Of a stretch of DNA of 64,000 bases, positions 1 to 9,620 are shown piece by piece (within the stretch, counting starts at the first letter, position 1; every line of letters begins with the position of its first letter). This stretch comes from Liquidambar formosana (taxonomy: Eukaryota > Streptophyta > Magnoliopsida > Saxifragales > Altingiaceae). A model generated the notes under the pieces. It worked only from the letters and a program-made list of their open reading frames with translations. It made no database searches and was not told the origin of the DNA. The DNA is taken from contig CM077823.1 in the NCBI GenBank assembly GCA_039720395.1, forward strand, positions 13,286,107-13,350,106. Direction: 5' to 3'. The translations under genes and the position numbers were made by a program.

Positions 1-89
1 ATACCACAACCAGATCCCACCGAATTCAATAGTCCGAATGCAATGCAAACAAGTGCCTAACTCCACAAGTCCCTCCTCATGCTATTTCT

Positions 90-476
90 TTGGCCATGTG
101 CTCCAATTTTCAATATCAAAAAGCAATAATTAATGAGCCTAAACCTATACAACAAGAAGCTGATTCATCCCATGAACCTACACCTGTAGAAGCCTTGAAC
201 GTTAATATTGAAATCAACATTGAAAGTTCGAAAGCTGAAGAAATTGTTGTGCAAAAATCTCAACATGAGGAGATCAACTTATCATATTCCGTTGCCTGTC
301 CGTCCAATTTTCTCGAGGTCCAAATAATAGATTTTCTTGGTATTGATAACTTTGAATTGAAGTGTGACCCTGATTTGATCGAGTTCTTTAACAAATTGTG
401 GATTATATGTCGGGTTGCACACTTTGAAGCTAAAATATTTCAACAACTCAAGCGGTTGGCCCATTCAAAATACTAG
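90..476 (+). CDS. conserved unknown ORF of family A (copy 1)
   Basis: This is an open frame of about 128 codons just upstream of the LTR. I do not recognise the family. It starts with an acidic, low-complexity part (EPKPIQQEADSSHEP). A more constrained C-terminal block follows, with LEVQIIDFLGIDNFELKC, LIEFFNKL and ICRVAHFEAKIFQQ, ending at a stop after HSKY. The same block is recognisable in the copy at 4756-5061 (plus) and in a broken copy at about 2306-1850 (minus). No signal peptide, membrane segment or catalytic motif is visible. It could be a remnant gag-like or accessory protein, or translated 3' untranslated sequence. The repeated conservation favours a real but unknown protein, with limited confidence. 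Confidence 0.4.
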   Translation: MAMCSNFQYQKAIINEPKPIQQEADSSHEPTPVEALNVNIEINIESSKAEEIVVQKSQHEEINLSYSVACPSNFLEVQIIDFLGIDNFELKCDPDLIEFFNKLWIICRVAHFEAKIFQQLKRLAHSKY

Positions 477-552
477 TTCATTTGGATAGGGCAGATAAAG
501 TACCTCAATTCCAATTCAAACTCAAGGTCGAGTTTCTCCCACCCCAGAAGAG

Positions 553-923
553 TGGGACAACAAACACATGGTACACCAAGGTGGTCCAATTCTACCTATT
601 GGCTTGAAGACCAAGGCTACAAATTTAATTACTTATTTTATTTTATGTTATTTATGGAATAATGGAAAATTGCCCTTTTTTATTTTCTAGACTTTAGGGT
701 TAAGTAATTTCCTATTTTAACGTAATTGGAGTCCCTATATAAGGGCTCAAATATTCACTTTAAGATCAGTTTTATAATGAATTAAAAATTGGATTTTTCT
801 AAGGTTTGGTGCCAACTCCAAACCCCCCTAGGTGTCGATTCCTAGGGTTTAGCTTCTTTTTGCTTCTTTTCTTTTCTTTCTCTACTTTTTCTCTTTAGAA
901 GTTTTTGAGGTTGTCCCACATCA
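553..923 (+). repeat. 3' LTR of family A copy 1
   Basis: The sequence starts TGGGACAACAAAC just after the conserved internal end (CTCCCACCCCAGAAGAG) and ends at GTCCCACATCA. It shares the TATA region, the TTATAATGAATTAAAA block and the CCCCTAGGTG...TCCTAGGGTT block with the four other LTRs of the family in this window. The first bases (TGAT in other copies) appear lost. Confidence 0.7.
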
Positions 924-1439
924 CAGTATCTATGTGTACAAGTAAGGTCCAACATATTATATTCATATTCATCATCCCTACCCATGCTTAAAGACGAATA
1001 CAAAAAAATCTCTCAAATTTCCCTCTAGCCTTCTTCTAGATAGCATCTTAGAAATTGGAAAAAGGAATAAAAGGTATGCTAGAATACTTGATGAAGAACT
1101 TCTGATTCTAGTGATATTCCCTTCGTAGGTGAGAATAACCATTTTTCCCACTTCACATTTCCAACTACTAAACTCCAAGCAGTAAGTTCCATGTGAGGCC
1201 CAAAGGAAAAGCCTAAGGGAAAGTAGGACTCTTTACACCCCAAGATCTCAACTAGCTAAAATTTCAAAGGGACCTCCCTTACCTCCTAATATTAACTCTT
1301 GATTACATTGATTTCAAGACTAGAGACCACCCAAAATTCATTTTTAACAGCTTGAGCCAAATACATCAGGCAGCACATAAGAGAAGAGTGTTGTATATGT
1401 GAACAAAACTTGGGACTTCTTGGACTCACTAAAGAAGGA
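924..1439. other. unassigned sequence between two retroelement copies
   Basis: No coding region or known repeat was recognised. It separates the end of copy 1 from the 3' LTR of the minus-strand copy at 1440. It could be old host DNA or degenerate repeat. Confidence 0.4.
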
Positions 1440-1838
1440 TGTTGCAGGACAACCTCAAGAACCCTTAAAGATGAAAAAGAAAAAAGAAGTAGAGAAAGAA
1501 AAGAAAAACAAGAAAGAAGATGGAAAGAAGCTAAAACCCTAGGAATTGGCACCTGAATTGGCACCTAGAGGGGGTTTGGAATGGACACCAAACCTTAAAA
1601 AAACACCCAAATTTTAATTCATCGTAAGCTAACTTCTTAAGAAAATATTGGAGCCTTTATATAGGGACTCCATTTCCATAAAAATTGGAAATTACTTAAC
1701 CCTAAAGTCTGGAAAATAAAAAAGGCATATTCCATTATTCCATAAATAAAATAAGTAACAAAATTTGCAGCTTTGGTCTTCAAGTCAACAGGCCAAACTG
1801 GGCCACCCTGTTGTAGACTATGCTTGATGTCCTCATCA
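1440..1838 (-). repeat. 3' LTR of outer family A copy
   Basis: Read on the minus strand it begins TGATGAGGACATCAAGC at 1838 and ends GTTGTCCTGCAACA at 1440. It carries the shared TATA-like stretch (cctttatatagggactcc on the plus strand near 1650) and the shared CCTAGGAATTGGCACC block. Confidence 0.75.
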
Positions 1839-1849
1839 ACTCTCTAAGG

Positions 1850-2306
1850 GGTGGGAAAAACTCGACCTTGAGCTTGAGTTTGGAGTGAGATATTGAAGTC
1901 GTCCTTTCTAAATAAATAAATACTTCGAATAGGCTAGTAGTTTGTGTCGTTGAAATAACTAAGCTTCAAAGTGCTCAACTTGACATAAAATCTACAATTT
2001 ACCAAAGAACTCGAGCAAATAATAGTCACACTTCAACTCAAAGTTGTCAACGCCAAGAAAATCTATTATTAGTAACTTGAGCAATGTAGATGGAAAGATA
2101 GTATGATCCTCCTTCGATAAAAACATACCTCCTTGTTTTGAATCTTCTCCATCAACAATCATAACTTCTAGGGCTTTTGTACTCTGTTGAAAATCTTGCA
2201 CAACTACCTTTTCAACTTCCAAAATATCAGTAACAAGTGCAAGATCCACGCCCAAGTCTTCTTTAACTAGCTCAAATTCTTTAGGGAATGAAACAATTTC
2301 TTGTGC
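1850..2306 (-). pseudogene. conserved unknown ORF of family A (outer copy, broken)
   Basis: This is the minus-strand counterpart of the ORFs at 90-476 and 4756-5061. It reads through the acidic part and the LLIIDFLGVDNFELKC and LLEFFGKL blocks to a stop at about 1992. Recognisable continuation (HFEA, AYSKY) with further stops follows to about 1860. The apparent upstream start codons lie in the inner element's LTR and do not belong to it, because the real upstream sequence resumes at 5862. The function is unknown. Confidence 0.45.
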
Positions 2307-2311
2307 CATAG

Positions 2312-2643
2312 TGATGGGGACAGCATGCACATGGTTCAACAGGATGGCCCAACTTAGCATATTAACTTGAAGAACAAGGGTTTATCATAATTATTTAGTT
2401 TTATTTTTAAAATAATAAATTGTTGCCTTTAAATTCCTAGACTTTAGGATTAAGTTTTTACCATATTTGATGTGATTGGACCTTTCTATAAAGGCTCCAA
2501 TAACTCTTTAGTTTTTCAGCTTATAATGAATTAAAATGGGATTTTCCAACATTTGGTGTTGATTCCAAACACCCCCTAGATGCTGACTCCTAGGGTTCAG
2601 CTTCTTTCTCTAATTCTTTCTCTCTTTTACATGTTTTGAGGTT
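2312..2643 (+). repeat. 5' LTR of inner family A copy
   Basis: It matches 5115-5856 over its length apart from the inserted DNA element there. It begins TGATGGGGAC directly after CATAG. A TATA-like box (ttctataaaggctcc) lies near 2490. The terminal GTCCTACATCA seen in the 3' LTR is missing, so the LTR runs straight into the primer binding site. Confidence 0.8.
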
Positions 2644-2654
2644 GGTATCATAGC
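2642..2654 (+). promoter_or_regulatory. primer binding site (initiator tRNA-Met type)
   Basis: TTGGTATCATAGC abuts the 5' LTR and differs at one base from the common plant primer site TGGTATCAGAGC, which pairs with the 3' end of initiator tRNA-Met. Confidence 0.7.
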
Positions 2655-3664
2655 AAACTTCGGTCTCGCGCTTCATCACTGTTTCTCTTCGCAACTTGTC
2701 AAACAACCATACCACCTATTCCAGCAAACCATGAACCACCTGTGAGTTTCCACCAAACCCATCGACCCATTCGTACTAGACCTTCACGCTCTCACGCATT
2801 GTTGAGTCTGCCTCCATCACAGCAGTCAAGCCAGGACCACAACACCCTTGCCGTCAAACCCCCATCACTGTCGACTCCCTCACCATCAAACCCACAATAC
2901 ACAGCCACCTTCACCATGGTAAAACCAACATCCACCACCATCTCTCTATGCCAAACTCCCAATCCAGCACTAACCCAGTCTCTAACCCCCATGGGTTAGA
3001 CCAAAAAATAAAAAAAAGTAGAAGAAACCCAAAAAATAAAAACCCAGTTGTAGCCGTCGGAACCACGGCCAAATTTCGCCTTTTTTCTCTCTTTAATGAT
3101 GGATCTGATTCCGGTTCGATCTTAAAAAATAAATAAATAAATAATAAAGAGAAGCAATTTTGGAGTTTTTTTCCTGCAAAGGCCTTCCTGCCAGTGAGCT
3201 TTTTCCGGCGAAGCCCCTGTCGGTGACCCTTTTCCGGCGAGACTACTTGCTGCCGACTATTTGCCATTGAGGACCCAGCCCCCTACCGTCTCTCTCCCTT
3301 GCTGATGCTTCAAAAGCATCTCAGAAGCTTTATTTGGGTAAAAGCTAAGTAGATTTGGGTCGTTTGGTTACAAGAATAACCTATTCCAGCTGGGTCAAAA
3401 TTGCAGATAGTGTTATCCCAACCAAGAATCAAGCTATTCCAATCCAGGATATGCTAATCCAGGCATATGGCATTCCAATTTCGAATAGAGCTATCCTCAA
3501 TTCAATTCAGGTTATCCCAACCAAGGATAGGATATCCTAGCTGAGTCAAAATCATGGACAGCGTTATCATCCACTCAATCCAAGTTATTCTAATTCTAGT
3601 TATTCTTAAGTTGATTTAAATTGTTTATTGCATCAATTATTTCTATTGCGTTTGATATTTATAT
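2655..3664 (+). other. leader / untranslated internal region of inner copy
   Basis: There is no convincing gene here. The short proline-, serine- and threonine-rich open frames at 2742-3136 have no recognisable domain. The stretch 3350-3600 contains repeated gttatcccaacc / tattccaatcc motifs resembling a degenerate Tourist-like MITE (gtcgtttggttac at its left edge). A comparable stretch occurs in inverted orientation in the outer copy near 6300-6440, so it may be an ancestral part of the family. Confidence 0.4.
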
Positions 3665-4440
3665 ATGAAAAATAAAAATAAAAATAAAGAAAATGAATCC
3701 CTTAGAACATTGGCTCGAAAGGCTGCTCATAGATGTTGGGAGAAAACTTATAATTCCTCATATTATGTTGGTGAACTTCATTGTCTACTTGATAAGCTTG
3801 TATACAACTTATCAAAAGTAGGATCATTCCCATCTCGGTTCATGCAAGATTCACTTGGGCCTTCAATGATTGCACTAATATCTCTTGAGCTTTTGAGGCA
3901 TCCGAATGCCGACGTGAGAATTTCCGTTGCATCGTGCATCTGCGAAATTTTAAGGATAACTACCCCAATTCCTCCTTATAGTGATGAGCAAATGAGGGAA
4001 ACTTTTCAAATCATAGTTGTAGCATTCGATACATTATCTCCTAAGTACAAATGTTATTATACATCTTTTTCCATCCTTAATAATGTTACAAGGACCAAGT
4101 TATGCCTAAAGATATTGAGTCTTGGGTGTGACAAGCTGCTTATTAAGATGTTTCAGCGTTTTTTGACAGTTGCTCAATTCCATTGCCCTGATGGCCATGG
4201 TTTTGGACGAAAGTGATGACATCTCCAAGGAGCTTCTATATCCTCCCTTGGACAGTGTCAGAAAGGAGGACAGGAATGTTGGATCTCTGTCTTGGCAATT
4301 GGGAGAGCAAATCCTCACGAATTGCGTTGATAAATTGAAGCCCTAACTCATAGAAGCAGTGCAATCCTTGGGCTCTCTTTTAGGTGATTATGCTCCAATC
4401 GTTGCATCTATTCGCAGAAAAAGATCTAGTGTAAATCTCA
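3665..4440 (+). pseudogene. PDS5: PDS5-like sister chromatid cohesion fragment captured in a retroelement
   Basis: PDS5 is a HEAT-repeat regulator of the cohesin ring. The translated block matches the N-terminal region of plant PDS5 proteins: a short LLDKL region, LLRHPNADVRISVASCICEI, TPIPPYSDEQMRETFQIIV, then CDKLLIKMFQRFL. The first frame runs from 3665 to 4216. Homology continues in another frame from about 4170 (MVLDESDDISKELLYPPL, then NCVDKLKP) and hits a stop near 4345, so there is at least one frameshift and one nonsense change. Only about 250 residues of a family usually above 700 are present. No intron is visible, which suggests capture through an RNA intermediate. The copy sits between the leader and the family ORF of an LTR element and is not a functional cohesion gene. 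The PDS5 assignment rests on recognised motifs. Confidence 0.75.
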
Positions 4441-5061
4441 TGGAAGCCACTCCAAAGGATTACTCACCATAGGAGTCCATGATGATGATGAAGCTCCTTC
4501 AAGATCATAAAGCAATCTTTGATGAGCCTGAGCCTATACAACAAGACATTGATTCACCCCATGAGCCTGCACTAGCTGTAAAAGCCTTGAAAGTGGATAT
4601 TGAAGTCGTCACTAAAGTTGACCATTTATGTTCCTACAGTGGAACATTGGTGTATTGCAGATGCTAGTTTTTTCGAGATTCAAGAAGGAATAGTTGGCAA
4701 GCATGAGTCTTTGGCACCGAGAGTTGTTTCAGAATTTTAGTATGGTACAAAGTATTTGGTTATAGATCTTGCACCTATTACTAATACTTTGGGTGTTGAA
4801 GAAATTGTTGTGCGAGAATCTCATCCTGAGGAGACCAACTTGTCAGAATCTGTTTCTTGTCCGTCCAATTTGCTCGAGGTCCCAATCATAGATTTTCTTA
4901 GTGTTGACAGTTGCGAGTTGCAGTGTACCTTTTATTTGATTGCGTTCTTTAGCAAATTGAAGATTATATGTCGGGTTGCATACTTTGAAGCTAAACTATT
5001 TCAACAAACCAAGCGGTTGGCCTATTCGAAATACTTGTTCATTTGGATAGGGAGGATTTAG
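4440..5061 (+). pseudogene. conserved unknown ORF of family A (inner copy)
   Basis: It begins at a start-like MEATPKDYSP block at 4440, which also occurs as MEATQRQSPP in the outer copy (minus, near 6150). A stop follows near 4470, then an acidic region from 4479 (EPEPIQQDIDSPHEP), another stop near 4665, and the conserved C-terminal block from 4756 to 5061 (LEVPIIDFL, LIAFFSKLKIICRVAYFEAKLFQQ, FIWIG). Its neighbours are the captured PDS5 fragment upstream and the 3' LTR 54 bp downstream. The family is unknown to me. Confidence 0.45.
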
Positions 5062-5114
5062 TACCTCAATCCCAATTCAAACTCGAGGTCAAGTTTCTCC
5101 CACACTGGGAGAGT

Positions 5115-5856
5115 TGATAGGGACAGCATGCACATGGTTCAACAGGATGGCCCAGCTTGGCCTATTAACTTGAAGAGCTAAGAAGCACGGACACGGATAC
5201 GTGATATGGGTACGACACGACATGGACACGCGGATACAGCAAATCTTCAAAATTTAGGACATGACACAGCAAGGATACGGCATTAATATAATATTTATTT
5301 TTATACATATAACTATAAAATGTCATGTAACATCACATAAATCATTTAAAATGAATACCCTTGTATTGTTTTTATAGATCTAGTTGAGTTGTAAGTAGAA
5401 TATATATGACAAAAAGCAAAATAATGAACAAAAAGAAGAGAAAAAAAAAAGGTAACGAAAGAAGTGTCGTGTCGGAGGAGTGTCAAACAAATGTCATGTC
5501 TGATACGTGTCCAACACAAACACGCGACCTTTGGGGAAGTGTCCTTGCTTCCTAGTTAAAGAGCAAAGGTTTACCATAATTATTTAGTTTTATTTTTAAA
5601 ATAATAAATTGTTGCCTTTTAAATTCCTAGACTTTAGGGTTCAGTTTTTACCATATTTGATGTAATTGGACCTCTATATAAAGGCTCCAATAACTCTTTA
5701 GTTTTTCAGCTTATAATGAATTAAAATTGGATTTTTCCAATGTTTGGTGCCGACTCCAAGCACCCCTAGGTGCCGACTCCTAGGGTTCAGCTTCTTTTCT
5801 AGCTTCTTTCTCTACTTCTTTCTCTCTTTTACATGTTTTGAGGTTGTCCTACATCA
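5115..5856 (+). repeat. 3' LTR of inner family A copy (with insertion)
   Basis: It begins TGATAGGGACAGCATGC and ends CCTACATCA before the CATAG duplication. An inserted element of about 0.38 kb (5179-5557) separates LTR sequence that is contiguous in the 5' LTR. A TATA-like box (cctctatataaaggc) lies near 5676. Confidence 0.8.
5179..5557. mobile_element. small TIR element (MITE-like) inside the 3' LTR
   Basis: The insertion is defined by comparison with the 5' LTR: gaagagc before it and aaagagc after it act as a short imperfect target duplication. Its ends are inverted: AAGAAGCACGGACAC on the left and GTGTCCTTGCTTCCT on the right. The inside is rich in the degenerate GACACG / CGTGTC motif near both ends and AT-rich in the middle. 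There is no coding capacity and the superfamily is not assigned. Confidence 0.65.
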
Positions 5857-7055
5857 CATAGCTTCAAGCTTGCCAACTACTCCTTCCTGAATCTTTGAAG
5901 AAATATCATTGCAACACACAAATTTTCGATTGCATGCATAGACTCAACATAGGCAGAAGGCACTACATAAGGCTAAACTTGATGAGTTAGGCATCTTTTC
6001 TCACTACATTTTAAACCATTGAATTCAGTGGGATCAAGCTGCAGTATTATCTTGAGTAACTTCTCTTATCAGGCATCAAACTTGGCATTCAAGTCATGAA
6101 GGAGTTTCATTATGGGCTCCCATGGGGGGGACTGCCTTTGAGTGGCTTCCATGACAAGTTGACACTAGATTGGAGAAATCAGTCCAAATATACAACTAGT
6201 AGTAATCTAGTACGAAATCCAATAGTAGAATAGTATAATACATAATTAAAATAACTCCCACAAATAATTCGAGCCAAATCAAGAATAAAACAGCTTTAAA
6301 TTAAAGTCATGATAACTGGATTGGAAAACAGATTCCAACTGAGAATAGTAATTAATCCGCAGTTGGGATAACCTTATCCAAGGTCTAAGAACTCTTGCTT
6401 TGTGACTCAAATAGTAAAAAGGACTACAACCAAACACCTCAATCTCTCTTTTAAGCTTATTCGACCACGAGGGTGGCTCGACTGGATTAACCCAACAAGT
6501 GGGTTTCGACCCAAGGGAGGGATGCGACGATCAAAGCTGGCGATTTCTAGGCGGTGATGAGCAACAATGGTGGCCAGGGGTCGAACTAGGTTTGGCAAAG
6601 AGAGTCGATTGTGGCATGGCTAGTTGAGACTTGCGATAGTGATGGGGTTGTGTGGTTCGAGGATTTGTGGTCTGGACACTAAGGTTTGATGGTGGAGGCA
6701 TAGGGTTTTGGGGGGTGGGGGGGTTGCAACAGAAAAGCAATGGTGCGACAGCTAGAGGTAGACGATGATGGGTCTAGAGGTAGACGATGATGGGTCTGGG
6801 TAGACAATGAGTCGCAAGTCGAAATAGAAGACAGGGTGATTGGTTCGATTAGGATTGCATTGTGAGATTGGGCTAGGGCTCACGACAATGGCTAGGGCTT
6901 GATGACGAAGGTGGTTATGGCGGGTTGAGAGAAGCTTAGAGGTAGAAGAAGCTTGTTATTAACCATGGTAGTGGCTAGGGCACTAATCAATATTGGAGGG
7001 CTAGGGTTTGTGGGTTTGATAGTGGCTCAAAATAGTCTAACAAGATGGGTGACAT
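5857..7055 (-). other. internal region of outer family A copy
   Basis: From 6180 down to 5862 (minus) it matches the family segment that precedes the conserved ORF (start-like MEATQRQSPP, then a degenerate frame with stops). From about 6440 down to 6240 it resembles the leader stretch at 3350-3600. The PDS5-like sequence that lies between these two blocks in the inner copy is not seen here. 6450-7050 holds only G/C-skewed leader-like sequence with no recognisable gene. Confidence 0.45.
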
Positions 7056-8211
7056 CCATGATTCGAAGTCTCAGTCTTGGTCCCCATCTCGTTTCGGTCT
7101 CATTCATCTGGGTCTCATCCAACTCGTCACGTCTCGGGCAAGATGCAACTTACACATGAAAAAATGTTTGAAAAAATCCAAAAAAATCATAAAAAATTTG
7201 TAAAAAATATGATGATTACATTGGAACCATCAAATAAGCAAAATAATGAACTCAAAAAGCATATAATATGGTAAAAAATGTAAAAATAGGCACCAGCGCA
7301 GTAATATATCATGAAAGAACACTACCTTTATGTTTTAGATATCTAATATAATCCCAAAGAACATAAATAAATATCATATAATCCCAAAGAATGCTATCTT
7401 TTGTAATTTTTTATCATTTATAAAAAAGATTTAGCATTTATAAAATACTATAGGTTCATGATAGTGGGAAAAAAATTAATAAAAATTTTACAATTTATAA
7501 ATTTTTTTATCATTTATAAAAAGACTATAGGTTCATTTTCAATAACAATACATTTTAAAATTTTAAAATTTAAAATTATAAATAAAAAAATAAAAATAAA
7601 AATAAAAATAAATGAAGGGAACTTACCTTTTTAAGTCGGTGGGTTCAATCCGCATAGTCGACTCAACCAGTCGAGAGAAGAGAAGGGGGTGAGTGAGAGG
7701 GCGAGAGGCGATGGAGGGGTTCAAACCAGAGGCCCAACCGCCGGCCACCTCAGCCGCCAACGTCAGTCGCCGCTACTGCTACCATTGACCTTAACCGCCA
7801 CCGCCACTACAGCCCACGTGAGAAGACGCTACCGCCTACCAAAGACAACCACAGCAACACCACCACCACCACCAGATCTAGATTTGAGCGACGAGAGAGA
7901 AAAGGGGAGCTTTTAAACAAGAGAAAGAACCCATCAAAGGCAAATTAAACAAGAGAAAAAAGGGAAGCTTGAGCTAGGTATCCACTGTCGAGGTAGGCCG
8001 TATGGTCTCGGACGATTTGGGCGATATTTCGTTCGAATCACACCGAGAATGTTGCATTCTCGTCGATCTCGGCTCGTCTCGTCCCTCTCGGCCGAGAATG
8101 GTAATCCCCCTTATATTCTTGTACCGGAGGAAAATCTCGGATCGGAAGGGGGGCAAGACCATGCTGTCTCAGCGAGATCTCGTCCGAGACAGCCAAGACT
8201 TTGAACCATGG
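7056..8211. mobile_element. non-autonomous DNA element with terminal inverted repeats
   Basis: The left end reads CCATGATTCGAAGTCTCAGT. The right end, reverse-complemented, reads CCATGGTTCAAAGTCTTGGC, giving an imperfect inverted terminus of about 16 bp, with further ctcgg/ctcgt-rich subterminal sequence at 7065-7140 and 8000-8190. The inside contains an (AAAAT)n tract near 7560-7610 and a purine-rich stretch at 7680-7960, with no transposase. The target duplication is unclear and the superfamily is unassigned. Confidence 0.5.
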
Positions 8212-8566
8212 TGGCATCACAATGAATTTTCTTCTTTTTTTTTTTTCCTTTTCACAAAAATGGATTGGGGTTAGGGGTAAGGGCTTTGTTTCACTGATCT
8301 AGGTTTGGGTTTGCAACTATGGTGGAAGTTATGTAGTTTGACTATGGAGGTAGAAGGTTTGACTAGTTATGGTGGGTTGTTGCAACGGTGGTTGGACAGT
8401 GTGTAGAAGATGATGTCATTCTGAGATGTTACCACAGGTGTGTTTGTGTGGACTGAACTGCTTCTATCGTGTTGGTAGGCAGTTCACAGAAAAGGACTTC
8501 TGTAACCCATTGTGCTTGAGAAGAGATGTTGACTACTCTAGGTGTGCGATGCATGGATCAGGATTT
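8212..8566 (-). other. leader of outer family A copy
   Basis: Sequence between the TIR element and the primer binding site. No gene is recognised. It is the 5' untranslated leader of the outer minus-strand element by position. Confidence 0.45.
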
Positions 8567-8578
8567 GCTTTGATACCA
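8567..8578 (-). promoter_or_regulatory. primer binding site of outer family A copy
   Basis: On the minus strand TGGTATCAAAGC follows the 5' LTR end by a few bases. It is one mismatch from the standard initiator tRNA-Met site. Confidence 0.75.
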
Positions 8579-8582
8579 AAGC

Positions 8583-8987
8583 CGATGCAGGATAACCTCA
8601 AGAACCCTTAAAGAGAAAAAGTAGAGAAATAAAAGAAAAGAAGCAAGAAAGAAGCTAAACCCCTAGGAATCAGCACCTAGGGGGTTTTAGAATCGACACC
8701 AGACATTTATAAAATTTTAAAATTTAAAAATTAAAAAAAATAAAAAAAACACACACAAATTTTAATTCATCATAAGCCAACTTCTTCAGAAATTATTGCA
8801 ACCCTTATATAGGGACTCTAATTATATCAAAATTGTAAATCACTTAACCCTAAAGTCTAGAAAATAAAAAATGCAATATTCCCTTATTCCATAAATAAAA
8901 TAAGTAATTAAATTTGCAACCTTGGTTTTCAAGTCAATAGGCCAAACTAGGCTACCCTATTGTAGACTGTGCTTGATGTCCCCATCA
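8583..8987 (-). repeat. 5' LTR of outer family A copy
   Basis: On the minus strand it begins TGATGGGGACATCAAGC at 8987 and ends ATCCTGCATCG at 8583. It contains the TATA-like cctatataagggt near 8815. A run of A/T with short aaattttaaaa repeats near 8705-8755 is a small expansion unique to this copy. Confidence 0.8.
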
Positions 8988-9029
8988 AAGTGTCACTGCC
9001 ATGCTAAATAATCTTCTGAAAGCCCCCAT

Positions 9030-9620
9030 GAAGATGATGGAAGGAAGACACAACAATTGATTGCTTTAGTTCAGCACTCCCAATTTTTCTTGTTCCCTTA
9101 CAGTTTGAGGGTGGGGAGAAACGACAAGGTACTTCATTTAGAAGCACAGAGAATGAGGTTGTAGAGAAGCACCAATCCACCCATATCTAAGTCATATTTT
9201 GGTGGTGGAGGGAACACAAGGGAGCCACAAGGTGCTGCATTAAGTAGATAAAATGAAGTTGTAGCAATGCACCATTCCACCCATCTTCTCCACACCAAAC
9301 CGCATTATTCTACTGAATTAGAAAAGAATCTCCTATTGATGTGATCATTGGCTTTTTCCATATCAAACTTACAAAGTACTGCTTCAGTTTTGCACCGTTT
9401 CCTCACATTCACATAGTCATTTTTAAACATCAACTTATCTAATATTCCCCTCCTTCTCCCTCCCACTTACGCACTCTAAATATGAAAAGTATGGTTTAGT
9501 GACACCCTTTTAATTCTTGAAGCGAAGAGTTCCCCAATAACTTTGTATGCATCAGCTGCCAAGTTGATTGGGTAAAATCTTGATATTTTCATGCTCCTCC
9601 CAATTATAAAATCAATGCTA
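9030..9620 (-). pseudogene. LINE reverse transcriptase remnant
   Basis: On the minus strand one segment (about 9598-9480) gives NLAADAYKVIGELFASRIK, a LINE RT block of the 'PISL..S.YKI..K.LA.RLK' type. A second (about 9400-9310) gives AVLCKFDMEKANDHINR, matching the 'K.DFEKA.D.V' block, followed by a weaker 'GFG..W..WI..C' block. The order is correct for an RT on the minus strand. The frames are broken and no endonuclease or poly(A) tail is visible, so this is a small decayed fragment. An imperfect duplication of about 90 bp lies at 9140-9300. Confidence 0.6.

Larger units (their letters stand above)
1..923 (+). mobile_element. 3' portion of LTR retroelement, family A, copy 1
   Basis: The left edge lies inside the internal region of a retroelement whose 3' LTR is about 553-923. 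The LTR contains a TATA-like box (ccctatataagggc near 730) and ends in ...CCCACATCA. The same LTR recurs at 1440-1838 and 8583-8987 (minus) and at 2312-2643 and 5115-5856 (plus), which defines the family. The internal part aligns with 4440-5110 (plus) and with 2306-1839 and 6180-5862 (minus). No reverse transcriptase or integrase is seen in any copy, so the family looks non-autonomous. The 5' end is outside the window, so no target duplication can be tested. Confidence 0.75.
2312..5856 (+). mobile_element. family A LTR retroelement carrying a PDS5 fragment (inner copy)
   Basis: The element starts TGATGGGGACAGCATGC at 2312 and ends CCTACATCA at 5856, with a perfect 5-bp target duplication CATAG at 2307-2311 and 5857-5861. 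The order is 5' LTR (2312-about 2643), primer binding site (2642-2654), leader, PDS5-like fragment (3665-about 4440), conserved family ORF (about 4440-5061) and 3' LTR (5115-5856, containing a 0.38-kb inserted DNA element). No polymerase genes are present, so mobilisation must have depended on another element. It interrupts the minus-strand copy of its own family. Apart from the insertion, the two LTRs resemble each other closely; the 3' edge of the 5' LTR has lost about 13 bases next to the primer site. Confidence 0.85.
1440..8987 (-). mobile_element. family A LTR retroelement, outer minus-strand copy
   Basis: Two LTRs in the same minus orientation (8583-8987 and 1440-1838) bound this element, with an initiator-Met-type primer binding site directly after the 5' LTR (8578-8567). 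The internal region reads leftwards from 8566 to 1839 and is interrupted by the inner plus-strand copy 2312-5856 and by a TIR element at 7056-8211. Without these it would be about 2.8 kb. The pieces at 6180-5862 and 2306-1839 become contiguous once the inner copy is removed. Flanking 5-mers are aagga (1435-1439) and aagtg (8988-8992), only 3 of 5 identical. The pairing of the two LTRs into one element is therefore likely but not proven. Confidence 0.65.

Noticed and set aside
2742..2999. Pro/Ser/Thr-rich frame as a gag gene of the family
   Set aside because: No gag motif, not clearly present in the outer copy, and overlapped by open minus-strand frames.
7689..7916. Possible GC-rich host exon (Arg/Thr/Pro-rich frame)
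   Set aside because: Low-complexity caccgcc/ccaccacc composition inside a TIR element, with no domain and no splice context.
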